From Bradyrhizobium aeschynomenes (GTDB lineage: Bacteria > Pseudomonadota > Alphaproteobacteria > Rhizobiales > Xanthobacteraceae): a stretch of 64,000 nt of DNA. The stretch lies in contig NZ_JABFDM010000002.1 of the NCBI RefSeq assembly GCF_013178945.1, positions 372,001 to 436,000 on the forward strand, read 5' to 3'. The first letter of the stretch is position 1, and every line of letters starts with the position of its first letter. Below are positions 27,659-38,122 of this stretch, in pieces. A program made the position numbers and the translations under genes. The notes under the pieces are model-generated. The model searched no databases. It was not told the DNA's origin and saw nothing but the letters and a program-made list of their open reading frames with translations.

Positions 27659-28546
27659 ATGGGCCATTTGATCAGCGTCGAGGAGCTGCCGCGCTACGCT
27701 CCCGGCGAGCTGATGCTGGACAGCTCGGCAATCGGAAAGGCGGACTTTCGGCTCCGCGTCTTCCGATATGCGCCGTCCGATATCTGGGTGCCGCCCTCCG
27801 AGAACTTCTTAGTTGTCGTCTACCGCGGAGGGACCACGTCGATGAACCGCCGGGTGACCGGCGCGTGGAAGCAGGATCATGTCGGCCGCGGCGTCACGAC
27901 GTTGTTGACGCGTGCGGAAGCGTCGAACTGGCGCTGGAACAGCGACGTCGAGGTCACCCATTTCTACATCTCGCCGAGCCTGATGGCGAAGACCGCGAGC
28001 GAGGCGTTCGATCGCGATGCCGAAGCCGTCGAGCTGCACGATCTGCTCCGGATCGACGATCCGGTCCTGACCTGGATCAGTGACCGGATGGTGCAGGAGA
28101 TCTCCGACGGCGGTCCGGGCGGCCGGCTGTGCTACGATGCGCTGGCACTTCAGGCGAGCGTGCACATCCTGCGAAGCTATGCCTCGGTGCAATTCAAATT
28201 GCCCTGTTCGCAGGGACGCTTCCGGCCGGCCCACGCCCGGCTGATCGAGGACTACATCGAGCAGAACATCGGCAGGAACATCACGCTGGAGGAGCTGGCC
28301 GGCATCTGCAACTGCACGCCGGTGCAGTTCGCGCGCAAATTCCATGCGCATTACGGCATGCGGCCGCATACCTACGTCCTGAATCGCAAGGTGGAACGCG
28401 CATGCGAGCACCTGCGTAAGGACCGGCTTGCGCTGAAGGAGATCGCCCTGCTCTGCGGCTTCTCCGACCAGAGTCACCTCAACCGGATCTTCCGCCGGCA
28501 GCTCAACGTCACGCCGGCCGAATTTCGCAAAGCGTGCATGGGCTAG
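27659..28546 (+). CDS. AraC family transcriptional regulator
   Basis: 295 residues. The C-terminal double helix-turn-helix (about 195-290) is clear: ITLEELAGICNCTPVQFARK and LKEIALLCGFSDQSHLNRIF, ending TPAEFRKA. The N-terminal 180 residues are a divergent sensor region without a clear cupin motif. GGGAGG precedes the ATG. It is divergent from the monooxygenase-hydrolase operon across a 296-base gap that contains small GC hairpins but no repeat I can name, so it most likely controls that operon. Confidence 0.92.
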   Translation: MGHLISVEELPRYAPGELMLDSSAIGKADFRLRVFRYAPSDIWVPPSENFLVVVYRGGTTSMNRRVTGAWKQDHVGRGVTTLLTRAEASNWRWNSDVEVTHFYISPSLMAKTASEAFDRDAEAVELHDLLRIDDPVLTWISDRMVQEISDGGPGGRLCYDALALQASVHILRSYASVQFKLPCSQGRFRPAHARLIEDYIEQNIGRNITLEELAGICNCTPVQFARKFHAHYGMRPHTYVLNRKVERACEHLRKDRLALKEIALLCGFSDQSHLNRIFRRQLNVTPAEFRKACMG

Positions 28547-28626
28547 GACGTCGGCGGAAGAGTTTTCCGAATCTTGGTCGACGCGCCATTGGCGCGTTCA
28601 CGTTGAGGGGCAGCCCGGCGGATCTG

Positions 28627-28704
28627 TAGGGTGGGCAAAGGCGCTGCCGTGCCGTTTCCTCGCGCGAGATCGCCGTGGCGCCGTGCCCACCGTCTCGCCG
28701 CGGA
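28627..28704. repeat. Dispersed repeat, family C
   Basis: GGATCTGTAGGGTGGGCAAA begins the copy (from 28620), ending GCCGTGCCCACCGTCTCGCC. It is the best copy of the family in this window. The 335-base gap 28547-28881 is almost entirely repeats: this one, an inverted half-copy and a family-B element. Confidence 0.8.
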
Positions 28705-28715
28705 ATATGCTGATC

Positions 28716-28784
28716 GATGGTGGTCACGGCGCGCTACATCTCGGCACGAACTCATATCGCGCCTTGCGCCTTTGCCCACCGTGC
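28716..28784. repeat. Dispersed repeat, family C (inverted copy)
   Basis: Reads GATGGTGGTCACGGCGCG at the left and GCGCCTTTGCCCACCGTG at the right, the reverse-orientation form of the element at 28627. It lies back to back with that copy. Confidence 0.6.
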
Positions 28785-28793
28785 AGGGACATC

Positions 28794-28879
28794 CGTAGCC
28801 CGGATGAGCGCAGCGATATCCGGGGTCTCACGCCCTCGACGTGTGAACCCGCATGTCGCTCCGCTCATGCGGGCTACGC
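28794..28879. repeat. Dispersed hairpin repeat, family B
   Basis: CGTAGCCCGGATGAGCGCAG on the left pairs with a right arm containing GCTCATGCGGGCTACG. An 86-base palindromic element, ending three bases before the TetR stop codon, so it may also act as a 3' hairpin for that transcript. Confidence 0.85.
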
Positions 28880-28881
28880 GT

Positions 28882-29469
28882 CTAGCGCGCCGCCAGCCCG
28901 CGCAACAACAAGGTCAGCACGGCGTCGACACGCGTCGAGCAGGTGCATTCGGCCCATTCGTCGGCGTGGGCGGGGTGATGGAAGCTTCGCGTCGCGTCGA
29001 AGATCGCCGCGGCCGCGGTCTTGGGATCGGCGACGTCGAACGCGCCCTGGGCGACGCCCTCGGCGATGATGCCTTCGACCTGGGCGATCAGGTCCTGCTT
29101 GTGCGCCTTCACCACCGTGCAGGCTTCGCGCGCCAGGGTCAGATAGGTCGCGAACATCTCAGGGTCTTCGCAGACGCGCTTGTGCTTGGCGTCGAACAGC
29201 TCACGAAGCCAGCGCTCCAGCTTGGCCGGCGCCGGTCCCGGTTCGGCGGCGATCTCCGCCAAGGGCTTGCTGACGCGCTCGAGCCAGCGTTTGGCCACCG
29301 CTTCGCGCAGCGAGGCCTTGCTCGGAAAGTGACGGTAGACGGAGCCGTGGCTGACATCGAGCGCTCTCGCGACGTCGACGACCGTCGCTTTGGCGAGCCC
29401 GTAACGGCGCAACACGTCCTCGGTGACTTCGAGGATGCGCTCGGATGTCAGAACCACGGCCTCATTCAT
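28882..29469 (-). CDS. TetR family transcriptional regulator
   Basis: 195 residues. The N-terminal TetR helix-turn-helix is intact: TEDVLRRYGLAKATVVDVAR then ALDVSHGSVYRHFPSKASLR. The remaining 130 residues form the all-helical ligand/dimer domain, resembling the AcrR/YbjK-type C-terminus. It is divergent from purB with about 440 bases between starts. A strong palindrome at 29722-29749 lies 253 bases upstream. Ligand and target unknown. Confidence 0.92.
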   Translation of the reverse strand: MNEAVVLTSERILEVTEDVLRRYGLAKATVVDVARALDVSHGSVYRHFPSKASLREAVAKRWLERVSKPLAEIAAEPGPAPAKLERWLRELFDAKHKRVCEDPEMFATYLTLAREACTVVKAHKQDLIAQVEGIIAEGVAQGAFDVADPKTAAAAIFDATRSFHHPAHADEWAECTCSTRVDAVLTLLLRGLAAR

Positions 29470-29721
29470 GCGTGCACCATATCGGCGTCCGTCGTGTGCG
29501 CCTTGATCTGGATCGGCTCAGACCGATCGGCAGACGACGGGGCGCGGAATTTGGCGGCCTGCGCCTCCAGGTGACGGGCAACCTGGAGATTCAGCCAGTC
29601 CTGAAATTGTGAGTGCAACAATCGCTTTTCAATCTTCATCGAAGCGGTCCTTCGCAGTTGAAGCCGCTGAACCCCAGAGGTCAGACAGTGCTAATTGATC
29701 ATGGATGAACATACACCATCG

Positions 29722-29749
29722 CGCTGACAGATTTCAATATCTGTCAGCG
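29722..29749. promoter_or_regulatory. Long perfect inverted repeat upstream of purB
   Basis: Eleven-base perfect arms CGCTGACAGAT and ATCTGTCAGCG separated by six bases, followed by an unusually AT-rich stretch. No T-run follows it on either strand that would make it a terminator. It lies in the 440-base divergent region between TetR (28882) and purB (29909), so an operator is the simplest reading. The rest of 29470-29908 shows no gene. Confidence 0.5.
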
Positions 29750-29908
29750 AAAAACTTGAAATTGGTATTATATTACACACAAGCCGGCCGACGGCGAGCG
29801 AAAACCCGCCGTTTGTATCGCCCCGGCGGCTCTGGTAGAGCACGGCGTAAAATGCAGGCGCGGCCGCGATCGGCCCGCCCACCTCACCTCCTGCCTCGGA
29901 GAGCCCCG

Positions 29909-31216
<1,308 letters not shown>

Positions 31217-31247
31217 GAAACATTCCTGCCGGCCGAGTCCGCTAAAG

Positions 31248-31778
31248 ATGCAATTTCGCTACGAACTGAGCAAGGCCGCGCTCGTCCAGGGCGCGCGCCT
31301 GCAGAATGGTGACGGCCAGGCGATCGTGTTCGGCGGCGGGCTGTTCACGGTGTTCACCGTCACGAGCCTGCCCGACTTCTTCAACAAGTATGAAGGCCGG
31401 ACGCTGGCGACGGTCGTGCTGCTGTGGCTGCTGTTCTGCGCCATCGCCGGGCTGACGGTCGCCGCGCTGACGACCTTCGTCCTGATCCCCATGCGCGCTG
31501 GATCGCTGTATCGCTAGAACCCCATGCTGTACGGCGCAATGGCGATCGAGGCGGACGACGAGGGGATCACGATCACGGGACCGCGGATGACGTCGCGCCT
31601 GGCGTGGTCGGATTTGCGCGGCTTCAAGGAGAACGGCAAGATCTTCCTGCTGTGCCTCAGCAAGTCGGTCGGCCACACGATCCCGAAGCAGGACCTGTCC
31701 GACCAGACGATCCGGGAGTTGAGGGCGCTGCTGGAGCAGAAGCTGCGCCGCCTGCCTCGCCTGTCCGGATTGATCTGA
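31248..31778 (+). pseudogene. YcxB-family membrane protein gene with in-frame amber stop
   Basis: Two open stretches in the same frame (31248-31517 and 31524-31778) are separated only by TAG at 31515-31517. The first encodes an N-terminal region with two hydrophobic helices, the second the YcxB-like C-terminal domain (LAWSDLRGFKENGKIFLLCL, then HTIPKQDLSDQTIRELRALL). Together they give a normal-length YcxB protein. A single C-to-T change of CAG (Gln) would create the stop. The second part has an ATG but no ribosome site before it. Either a recent nonsense mutation, a sequencing error or readthrough; family from my recognition of the C-terminal motif. Confidence 0.75.
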
Positions 31779-31838
31779 CGAACACGGCAGCATCGCGCGG
31801 CAAGCGTGAGCGCCGCCTTCCAGCAGGCGGACGGCGCG

Positions 31839-32603
31839 TCAGTCCGCCTCCTCGCACTTGTCCTGCTTGACCTTGAACATCTTCCGGAACTGGGTCTCGA
31901 GCACGCTCCGCATCGCCTCCATCTTCTTCTCGCCGGTGTTGCGGAGGTTGTAGTTGATGGCGCAATTGCTCCAGCCGAAATTGACCAGATAGATCCGCAT
32001 CCGCTCCTGGCCGTCCGCCATCTGCGCTTCGGCCGCGTAGCGGGCGACGCAGGCCTTGGGACTGGCGTTGTTGGCGCAGCCCTTGTCGACGGTCTGGCGA
32101 AACATCTGCTGCAGGTCGGTCTTGCCCTCGATCGCGTCGACGAAGCGCGCGCAGGCGGCGGCCGGCTGATAGTCGCGCAGCGCTGCGGGCGTCTTGAAGC
32201 CGCGGGTGTGCGCCAGGTCGAAATCGCAGCTGTCCTTCAGCTCCGCCATCTTGGCGCGGCGGTAGTCGTCGACGCCGGGCAGCGCGATGAACTCCAGCCG
32301 CGCGGCGGCGTCCAGAGCAGCCTTGCAGGTGCGGTCGATCTTGTCGGCGTCGAGCGCTGCGACCGCCTTCGGATCGAACGCCGGCAACGTGCCCGGCGAG
32401 TCGAAATCGGACGGACCGAACAGCAGACGCACGGTGTTGCGCAGCCGTGTCTCGTCGTGCTTGGCAGGATCGTACCGGACCGTAAACCGGCAGCCATTGT
32501 CCCAGGACATCGTGCGCTCGGCGGCGTCGGCGCCTGCGGCCCCCAGCGTCACGGCGACAAGCGCCAGGCGTGACGCCCATCCGGTCCAGCTTCGTCGTAT
32601 CAT
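31839..32603 (-). CDS. Secreted hypothetical protein
   Basis: 254 residues with a Sec signal peptide (RLALVAVTLGAAGADA, cleavage before AERTMSWDNG). The mature protein contains about eight Cys residues in scattered pairs (for example DRTCKAAL, DSCDFDL, KGCANNASPKACVARY, SNCAINYN), which suggests disulfides in the periplasm. I recognise no family. The start is ATG 32603 with GAGGAG upstream; a longer frame to 32819 is not needed. Convergent with the YcxB pseudogene. Confidence 0.75.
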   Translation of the reverse strand: MIRRSWTGWASRLALVAVTLGAAGADAAERTMSWDNGCRFTVRYDPAKHDETRLRNTVRLLFGPSDFDSPGTLPAFDPKAVAALDADKIDRTCKAALDAAARLEFIALPGVDDYRRAKMAELKDSCDFDLAHTRGFKTPAALRDYQPAAACARFVDAIEGKTDLQQMFRQTVDKGCANNASPKACVARYAAEAQMADGQERMRIYLVNFGWSNCAINYNLRNTGEKKMEAMRSVLETQFRKMFKVKQDKCEEAD

Positions 32604-32859
32604 GGCACTCCTCGCAAGAGATCTGAGCCTGCATCCTAGCGTCTCCCTGCGCCAACGCCAGCCCGTGCCGCGCACCAGCCGCAGCGTGACGTCGTCACGC
32701 TTGTTGGATGTCGTCTTTCCAAGCATGACGACGTCCTGCTTGTCCTTGCGAAGGCCTCGCTTGCGCCAACCACGACAAGAATCAGAGCACGACGTTGCCC
32801 CGCGCGTCCGCCCGCTCACGTCAGCGAATTGTGAGCCGACAGCGGCGACGAGGTGCCTT

Positions 32860-33441
32860 ATGCAACAGGCGTTTCAACTGTCCTTGGAGAACCTGCACGT
32901 GCCGTCGACCGAGACCGCTTATGATCCCCTGCTGCGACGGATCCATTGGGCGACCGCATTGCTGTTCATAGCGGCCATGCTGATCGGACTCTATTGCGGC
33001 CTGCAGCCGGCGGGCACCTCACCGCGGCGCGAGCTGCTGGAGATTCACAAATCGCTCGGCATCACGCTGTTCATGTTGGCGATCCTGCGCGTCATGATTC
33101 GTGCAACGACGACAGCACCGGCGCCGCCTGCCGCGTTCGGTCCCATCGTCCGCGCGCTGTCCCAGCTCAATCATTGGGCGCTTTATGCCCTGCTGCTGGT
33201 CATGCCGGTCACCGGCTACATGTTCTCGTCGGCCGGCGGCTACTCGCTGCGTTATTTCTGGACCTTCAGCTGGCCGCGCCTGTTCGCCGGCGACAAGGCG
33301 ATCGCCCATGCCGGCGAGATCACGCACGATACCCTGGCCTATGTGGTTTACCTCGTGGTCGGCCTGCACATCGCGGCCACGCTCTGGCACGAGTTCATCA
33401 AAAAGGACGAGACGCTGGCCCGGATGTGGCCAAGGCGGTAG
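32860..33441 (+). CDS. Cytochrome b561 family protein
   Basis: A 193-residue membrane cytochrome with four helices and heme-ligand histidines at the expected places: RRIHWATALLFIAAMLIGLY (His in helix 1), EIHKSLGITLFMLAILRVMI (helix 2), LNHWALYALLLVMPVTGYMF (helix 3) and VGLHIAATLWHEFI (helix 4). YceJ/CybB-like, electron transfer at the inner membrane. The start chosen is ATG 32860 with GAGG eight bases upstream. It stands alone and converges with ftsH, with a long palindromic element between. Confidence 0.92.
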   Translation: MQQAFQLSLENLHVPSTETAYDPLLRRIHWATALLFIAAMLIGLYCGLQPAGTSPRRELLEIHKSLGITLFMLAILRVMIRATTTAPAPPAAFGPIVRALSQLNHWALYALLLVMPVTGYMFSSAGGYSLRYFWTFSWPRLFAGDKAIAHAGEITHDTLAYVVYLVVGLHIAATLWHEFIKKDETLARMWPRR

Positions 33442-33458
33442 CTCTCGTAACCCTGTCT

Positions 33459-33631
33459 GATACAGCGCCCTCTCCCCTTGTGGGAGAGGGCATGTAGGAC
33501 AGTCCGACGAACTCGGTCCGGTGAGGGGTCTCTCTCAACGGGCTCAGTACGCAGAGAAAGACCCCTCACCCGACCGCATGCGTAGATGCGCCGGCGATGC
33601 CCTCTCCCACAAGGGGAGAGGGCACTGTATC
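33459..33631. repeat. 173-bp MITE-like element with 35-bp terminal inverted repeats
   Basis: The ends GATACAGCGCCCTCTCCCCT... (33459-33493) and ...AAGGGGAGAGGGCACTGTATC (33597-33631) are inverted copies matching at 34 of 35 positions. The interior also pairs (GTGAGGGGTCTCTCTC with GAGAAAGACCCCTCAC), so the whole element is one long imperfect palindrome. It lies between convergent genes (cytochrome b561 and ftsH) and as RNA would form a very stable hairpin on either strand. No transposase inside. Confidence 0.9.
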
Positions 33632-33682
33632 GCACACCGCAAACGTGAGCCCGTCGATCGTGCGCTAATAGGATTAGACCAA

Positions 33683-35530
33683 CTACATCGGCTGCGCCGC
33701 TGCGACGAGATCACCGGCGCGCTGGTCCTGCTTCAGGATGGCCGCGAGCTCGCTCTCATCCAGCGTCTCTTTCACCAGCAGCCGGCGCGCGGCGCGCTCC
33801 AGGACGTCGCGCTTGTCCTGCAGCAGCTTGCGGGTGCGGTCCAGCGCCGACGTCACGATGGCACGGACCTCGGCGTCGATCGCATCGCCGGCGGCCTCGC
33901 CATAGTCGGCGCTGCGTGAGGCGCCCGGCGCCAGGAACGACTGGTTGTCGCGTTCATAGGCGACCGAGCCGAGGCTCTCCGACATGCCGTAGCGCGTCAC
34001 CATCGAGCGGGCGATGTCGGTGACGCGGCGCAGGTCGTCGGCGGCGCCGGTCGACAGATGGCCATAGACCACGAGCTCCGCGGCGCGGCCGCCGAGCAGC
34101 ACGGCCATTTTGTTCTCCAGCTCCTCGCGCGTCATCAGGAAGCGGTCCTCGGTCGGGCGCTGGATGGTGTAGCCGAGCGCGCCGACGCCGCGCGGGATGA
34201 TCGAGACCTTGTGCACGGGATCGGTGCCGGGCAGGCTCATCGCGACGATGGCATGGCCCATCTCGTGATAGGCCACGATCTCGCGCTCCTTCGGATTGAG
34301 CAGCCGGTTGCGCTTCTCCAGGCCCGCCACGATGCGCTCGATCGCGTTGTTGAAATCGTCGAGCGTGACCTCGTCGGCGCCGCGCCGCGTCGCCAGCAAG
34401 GTCGCCTCGTTGACGAGGTTGGCGAGATCGGCGCCGGTGAAGCCCGGCGTCAGCGCCGCGACCTTTTCGGGATCGACGTCGGCGGCGAGCTTGGCCTTCT
34501 TCAGATGCACATTGAGGATCTGGATGCGGCCCGGCTTGTCCGGACGGTCGACCAGCACCTGGCGGTCGAAGCGGCCGGCGCGCAACAGCGCGGGGTCGAG
34601 AATCTCCGGACGGTTGGTCGCCGCGAGCAGCACGAGGCCAACCGAGGAATCGAAGCCGTCCAGCTCGACCAGCAGCTGGTTGAGCGTCTGCTCCTTCTCG
34701 TCATGGCCGCCGGCGAACGGGCCCATTCCGCGGGCGCGTCCGAGCGCGTCGAGTTCGTCGATGAAGATGATCGCGGGTGCCTTGGCACGCGCCTGCTCGA
34801 ACAGGTCGCGCACGCGCGCCGCGCCGACGCCGACGAACATCTCGACGAACTCCGAGCCCGAGATCGAGAAGAACGGCACGCCCGCCTCGCCCGCCACGGC
34901 CTTGGCGAGTAGGGTCTTGCCGGTGCCGGGCGGGCCGACCAGCAGCACGCCCTTGGGCATGCGGCCGCCGAGGCGGCCATAGGATTTCGGATCCTTCAGG
35001 AAGGCGACGATCTCGCGCAATTCGTCCTTGGCCTCGTCGACGCCGGCGACGTCCTCGAAGCGGACGCCGGTGTTGGCCTCGACATAGACCTTGGCCTTGC
35101 TCTTGCCGATCTGCATCAGGCCGCCGCCGAGCCCGCCGGCGCCGCCCATCATCCGCCGCGACAGCCAATACCAGACGCCGAAGAACAGCGCGATCGGCAT
35201 CACCAGCGAGAGGATGTCGCCGAGAATGTTGCTCTCGACCCGGCCGGTGAAGGTCACGTTGGCCTTGGACAGCTCTTTGGCGAACTCCTGATCGACGCGT
35301 GTGGTCGCAAACCGCGTCTGGCCGCCGGGCAGCGGCTCCTTCAGCGTGCCTTCGAGATAGTTCTCGGACACGCCGACCTCCTTCACCTTGCCGGCCGAGA
35401 GCAGGTCTTGGAATTGGCTGTAGGGAATGACGGCGACCTGGCGATAGCTCGTCCACGCATTGTGGATCATCATCGCGACGAAGATCGCGACAACAGCGTA
35501 CCAGAGATTGAAGCGGGTCTGCTTGGTCAT
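33683..35530 (-). CDS. ftsH: ATP-dependent zinc metalloprotease FtsH
   Basis: 615 residues, membrane-anchored AAA+ protease that degrades misfolded membrane and regulatory proteins. Two N-terminal helices ([17 protein letters not shown] and [20 protein letters not shown]) flank a periplasmic segment. Walker [14 protein letters not shown], Walker [12 protein letters not shown], second region of homology [19 protein letters not shown], and zinc site [11 protein letters not shown] (HExxH) are all intact. The start is ATG 35530; the open frame beyond is antisense-like and overlaps the lipid-kinase gene. It could be a second FtsH paralogue, as tilS, the usual neighbour, is absent. Confidence 0.95.
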   Translation of the reverse strand: MTKQTRFNLWYAVVAIFVAMMIHNAWTSYRQVAVIPYSQFQDLLSAGKVKEVGVSENYLEGTLKEPLPGGQTRFATTRVDQEFAKELSKANVTFTGRVESNILGDILSLVMPIALFFGVWYWLSRRMMGGAGGLGGGLMQIGKSKAKVYVEANTGVRFEDVAGVDEAKDELREIVAFLKDPKSYGRLGGRMPKGVLLVGPPGTGKTLLAKAVAGEAGVPFFSISGSEFVEMFVGVGAARVRDLFEQARAKAPAIIFIDELDALGRARGMGPFAGGHDEKEQTLNQLLVELDGFDSSVGLVLLAATNRPEILDPALLRAGRFDRQVLVDRPDKPGRIQILNVHLKKAKLAADVDPEKVAALTPGFTGADLANLVNEATLLATRRGADEVTLDDFNNAIERIVAGLEKRNRLLNPKEREIVAYHEMGHAIVAMSLPGTDPVHKVSIIPRGVGALGYTIQRPTEDRFLMTREELENKMAVLLGGRAAELVVYGHLSTGAADDLRRVTDIARSMVTRYGMSESLGSVAYERDNQSFLAPGASRSADYGEAAGDAIDAEVRAIVTSALDRTRKLLQDKRDVLERAARRLLVKETLDESELAAILKQDQRAGDLVAAAQPM

Positions 35531-35585
35531 GGGTCTCTCGAGATGTGATCGATGAAAACGATGTGCCGTGCCTGGCGGCACCGCG

Positions 35586-36539
35586 TCAGGTCCGGCCCTG
35601 CCCCGTGCCGTCGGGGACGAACACCGTGACGGCGCGCGGCAGCACGTTGAAGCGCGCCGGCGTGAAGGTAACGAGCTCGCCATCGGCATTGATCGGGCGC
35701 GGACGGCGCGTGCGGATCTCGAACGATGTGTCGCGCGAGGCGCGCACCTCCTCCCACAGGCCGTGCCGGCCCTTGCGGAAATCGTAGGCCATCGCCAGCA
35801 GCTTCCAGACGCGGCCGATCTCCAGCGAGTAGAGATCGAGATGGGAATCGTCGATCTCCGCGCGGTGATCGACGGCCATTCCGCCGCCATAGTAGCGACC
35901 GTTACCGACCGCGATCTGCAGCGTCTTCACGCGCACCGCCCCATCCGACGACACGATCATGGCGCGGAACGGCCGCGCATTGGCAAGCACCTTGAGTGCC
36001 GTGATCGCATAGCCGAGCCGGCCGAACCGCCGCTTGGTCTCCTTCGTCAACTGGCGGGCGAGATCGGCGCTGAGCCCCAGGCTTGCGACGTTGAAGAAGG
36101 GATGCCCATTGACCTCGCCGAGATCGATCTTGCGACGACAGCCAGCCGCGATCACGTCGACGGCCGCCTCCATGTCGTCCGGCAGCCCCAGCGTACGGGC
36201 GAGATCGTTGGCGGTGCCGGCTGGAATGATGCCGAGCGGAAGGCCCGTCTTGACCAGCGCAGGCGCGGCGGCGTTCAGGCTGCCGTCGCCGCCGGCGACG
36301 ACGACGGCTTCCGCGTCGTCGGCATGGGCTTCGATCCACGGCGAGACCTCGCGCGGACTATGCGGGGCCGAGATCACGAGGTCGTAGCCGGCCGCGCTCA
36401 GCCGCGACACGGCGACGCCAGCGGCCTCTCCGCCGGAGCGGCTGCCGCGATTGATGATCATCAGGAGCCGGCGCGTTGCGACTCCCGGTCGCGATGGCGC
36501 CGCCTTCGCGATCAATACTTGGTCACCCCCCGTGGTCAC
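35586..36539 (-). CDS. Diacylglycerol/lipid kinase family protein (YegS-like)
   Basis: 317 residues. The DAGK catalytic motif is clear: VVAGGDGSLNAAAPALV (GGDGT-like, with Ser in place of Thr), then PLGIIPAGTANDLARTLG, and later FFNVASLGLSADLARQLT. The N-terminal opening LLMIINRGSRSGG is typical of YegS/BmrU lipid kinases. Phosphorylates a membrane lipid; the exact one is unknown. The start is GTG 36539, chosen because GGGAG lies six bases upstream; an upstream ATG (36596) lacks a site. Same strand as ftsH, 55 bases ahead of it, so they may share a transcript. Confidence 0.9.
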   Translation of the reverse strand: MTTGGDQVLIAKAAPSRPGVATRRLLMIINRGSRSGGEAAGVAVSRLSAAGYDLVISAPHSPREVSPWIEAHADDAEAVVVAGGDGSLNAAAPALVKTGLPLGIIPAGTANDLARTLGLPDDMEAAVDVIAAGCRRKIDLGEVNGHPFFNVASLGLSADLARQLTKETKRRFGRLGYAITALKVLANARPFRAMIVSSDGAVRVKTLQIAVGNGRYYGGGMAVDHRAEIDDSHLDLYSLEIGRVWKLLAMAYDFRKGRHGLWEEVRASRDTSFEIRTRRPRPINADGELVTFTPARFNVLPRAVTVFVPDGTGQGRT

Positions 36540-37127
36540 GACATGCTCCCGTACACAATATACCAGCGCGCACTGGCCATCAGACGCGGGTTCCATACAA
36601 AGGTCCGAGCAGGCGTCCGAGTTCCATCACGATCGCCGTTGCCGCCTCGTTGATCCGCCGGCAGCTGCGAGGCGTTCCGCGCGATGTCTCGATGAAAGGG
36701 TCGAGCGCATGGGCCGCAAGGACTGATCGCCGCAAGCGACGCGTGTGGCTGCATCTCATCAAACTCCCAAGACAGGCTGCCAGCTTCGCTCGGCAGAGCG
36801 AAATACCGCCAGCGCCGTCTGTCACGAAAGAGAGTCCGACATCATAGTCCTGCACGCGAGCCTTGCAGACTATCAGAGGGGCCCGGATCTCCGGCCCTCT
36901 GGAATTAGTTCGCGGCCGCACGGCTGCAAGACAGCAGACACTCTGTCGCACCGGATCGTTCATCTTGCTGAACGCTGCTCGACGACGACAGGCTCTTGAA
37001 ACCCGATCCGACGCCACCTATCTGCGCATGAGACCCCTGGTCCGGGCCCCTCTGGTGAAGCTGCCGGTGCTTTCACGATGTCGGACCTGACGACATCAGT
37101 CACACCGGCGAGATAAGAGGACCCGTC
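36540..37127. other. 588-base gap with no supported gene
   Basis: Lower GC than its neighbours. A 145-codon open frame on the minus strand is rich in Arg and Cys, has no ribosome site or recognisable motif and is probably spurious. No tRNA, terminator or repeat copy seen. It could be remnant DNA. Confidence 0.5.
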
Positions 37128-38105
37128 GTGGACTTCCTGTTCATCGCGTTTGCCGGCAAGCCTGTCTGGATGTGGCTTGCCTTTCTCGCAATCGTGCTAG
37201 CCCTTCTCGTTTTCGATCTCGGCATCCTCCATCGCAAGACGCGCGAAATCTCGGTGCGCGAGAGCCTCGCGATGAGCGCGATCTACATCATGCTCGCGCT
37301 GGCCTTTGGCGCCTGGGTGTGGTGGCAGCTCGGCTCCGAGGCCGGCACGGCCTATCTCACAGCCTTCACCATCGAGAAGGCGCTGGCGATGGACAACGTC
37401 TTCGTCATCGCGATGATCTTCAGCTATTTCGCGATCCCGCGCGCCTATCAGCATCGCGTGCTGTTCTGGGGCATCGTCGGCGTCATCGTGCTGCGCGCGA
37501 TCATGATCGGCCTCGGCGCCGCCATCGTCGCCCAGGCGAGCTGGATCCTCTATGTGTTCGCGCTGTTCCTGGTCGCGACCGGCATCAAGATGCTGGTGTT
37601 CAAGGACAAGCCGCACGACATCGGCTCCAACCCCGCTCTGGCCTGGGTGCGCCGTCGCTTCGACGTTACCGAGCAGCTGCAGGAGGAACGCTTCTTCGTG
37701 CGTCAGAAGAATGCAGAGGGCAAGCTGACCTGGTTCATGACGCCGCTGTTCCTGGCGTTGATCCTGATCGAGTTCGCCGACGTCATCTTCGCCGTCGACT
37801 CGGTGCCCGCGATCTTCGCGATCTCGACCGACCCGTTCGTGGTCTACACCTCGAACATCTTCGCGATCCTGGGCCTGCGTGCACTGTACTTCGCGCTTGC
37901 CGCGATGGTCGACCGCTTCCAGTATCTGAAGCTGGCGCTGGCGGCGGTGCTGATCTTCATTGGCTCGAAGATCTTCCTGGCGGACCTGCTCGGGCTGGAG
38001 AAGTTTCCGCCGGCGATCTCGCTCGGCATCACCTTCGGCCTGCTCGGCGCGGGCATTGCCTACTCGCTGTGGAAGACCCGTCCTGCGGTCGAGCAGGCGA
38101 AATGA
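37128..38105 (+). CDS. TerC family membrane protein
   Basis: 325 residues with about eight helices. The TerC acidic motifs are present: FTIEKALAMDNVFVIAMIFS (Glu and Asp in helix 3) and LILIEFADVIFAVDSVPAIF (Glu, Asp, Asp in a later helix), the residues thought to bind metal. Related proteins (Alx, TerC) export manganese or support tellurite resistance and metalation of secreted enzymes. Starts with GTG, with AAGAGG seven bases upstream. No yybP-ykoY manganese riboswitch is recognisable in the leader. Overlaps or abuts the exoD-like gene downstream. Confidence 0.94.
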   Translation: MDFLFIAFAGKPVWMWLAFLAIVLALLVFDLGILHRKTREISVRESLAMSAIYIMLALAFGAWVWWQLGSEAGTAYLTAFTIEKALAMDNVFVIAMIFSYFAIPRAYQHRVLFWGIVGVIVLRAIMIGLGAAIVAQASWILYVFALFLVATGIKMLVFKDKPHDIGSNPALAWVRRRFDVTEQLQEERFFVRQKNAEGKLTWFMTPLFLALILIEFADVIFAVDSVPAIFAISTDPFVVYTSNIFAILGLRALYFALAAMVDRFQYLKLALAAVLIFIGSKIFLADLLGLEKFPPAISLGITFGLLGAGIAYSLWKTRPAVEQAK

Positions 38106-38122
38106 GGATGAGAGGTGACGGC

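Noticed and set aside
36580..37017. A 145-codon minus-strand frame in the gap before terC
   Set aside because: Arg/Cys-rich, no ribosome site and no motif; treated as noncoding.
36960..37127. Possible yybP-ykoY manganese riboswitch before terC
   Set aside because: The leader has GC-rich inverted parts, but I could not find the conserved junction sequences of that riboswitch.
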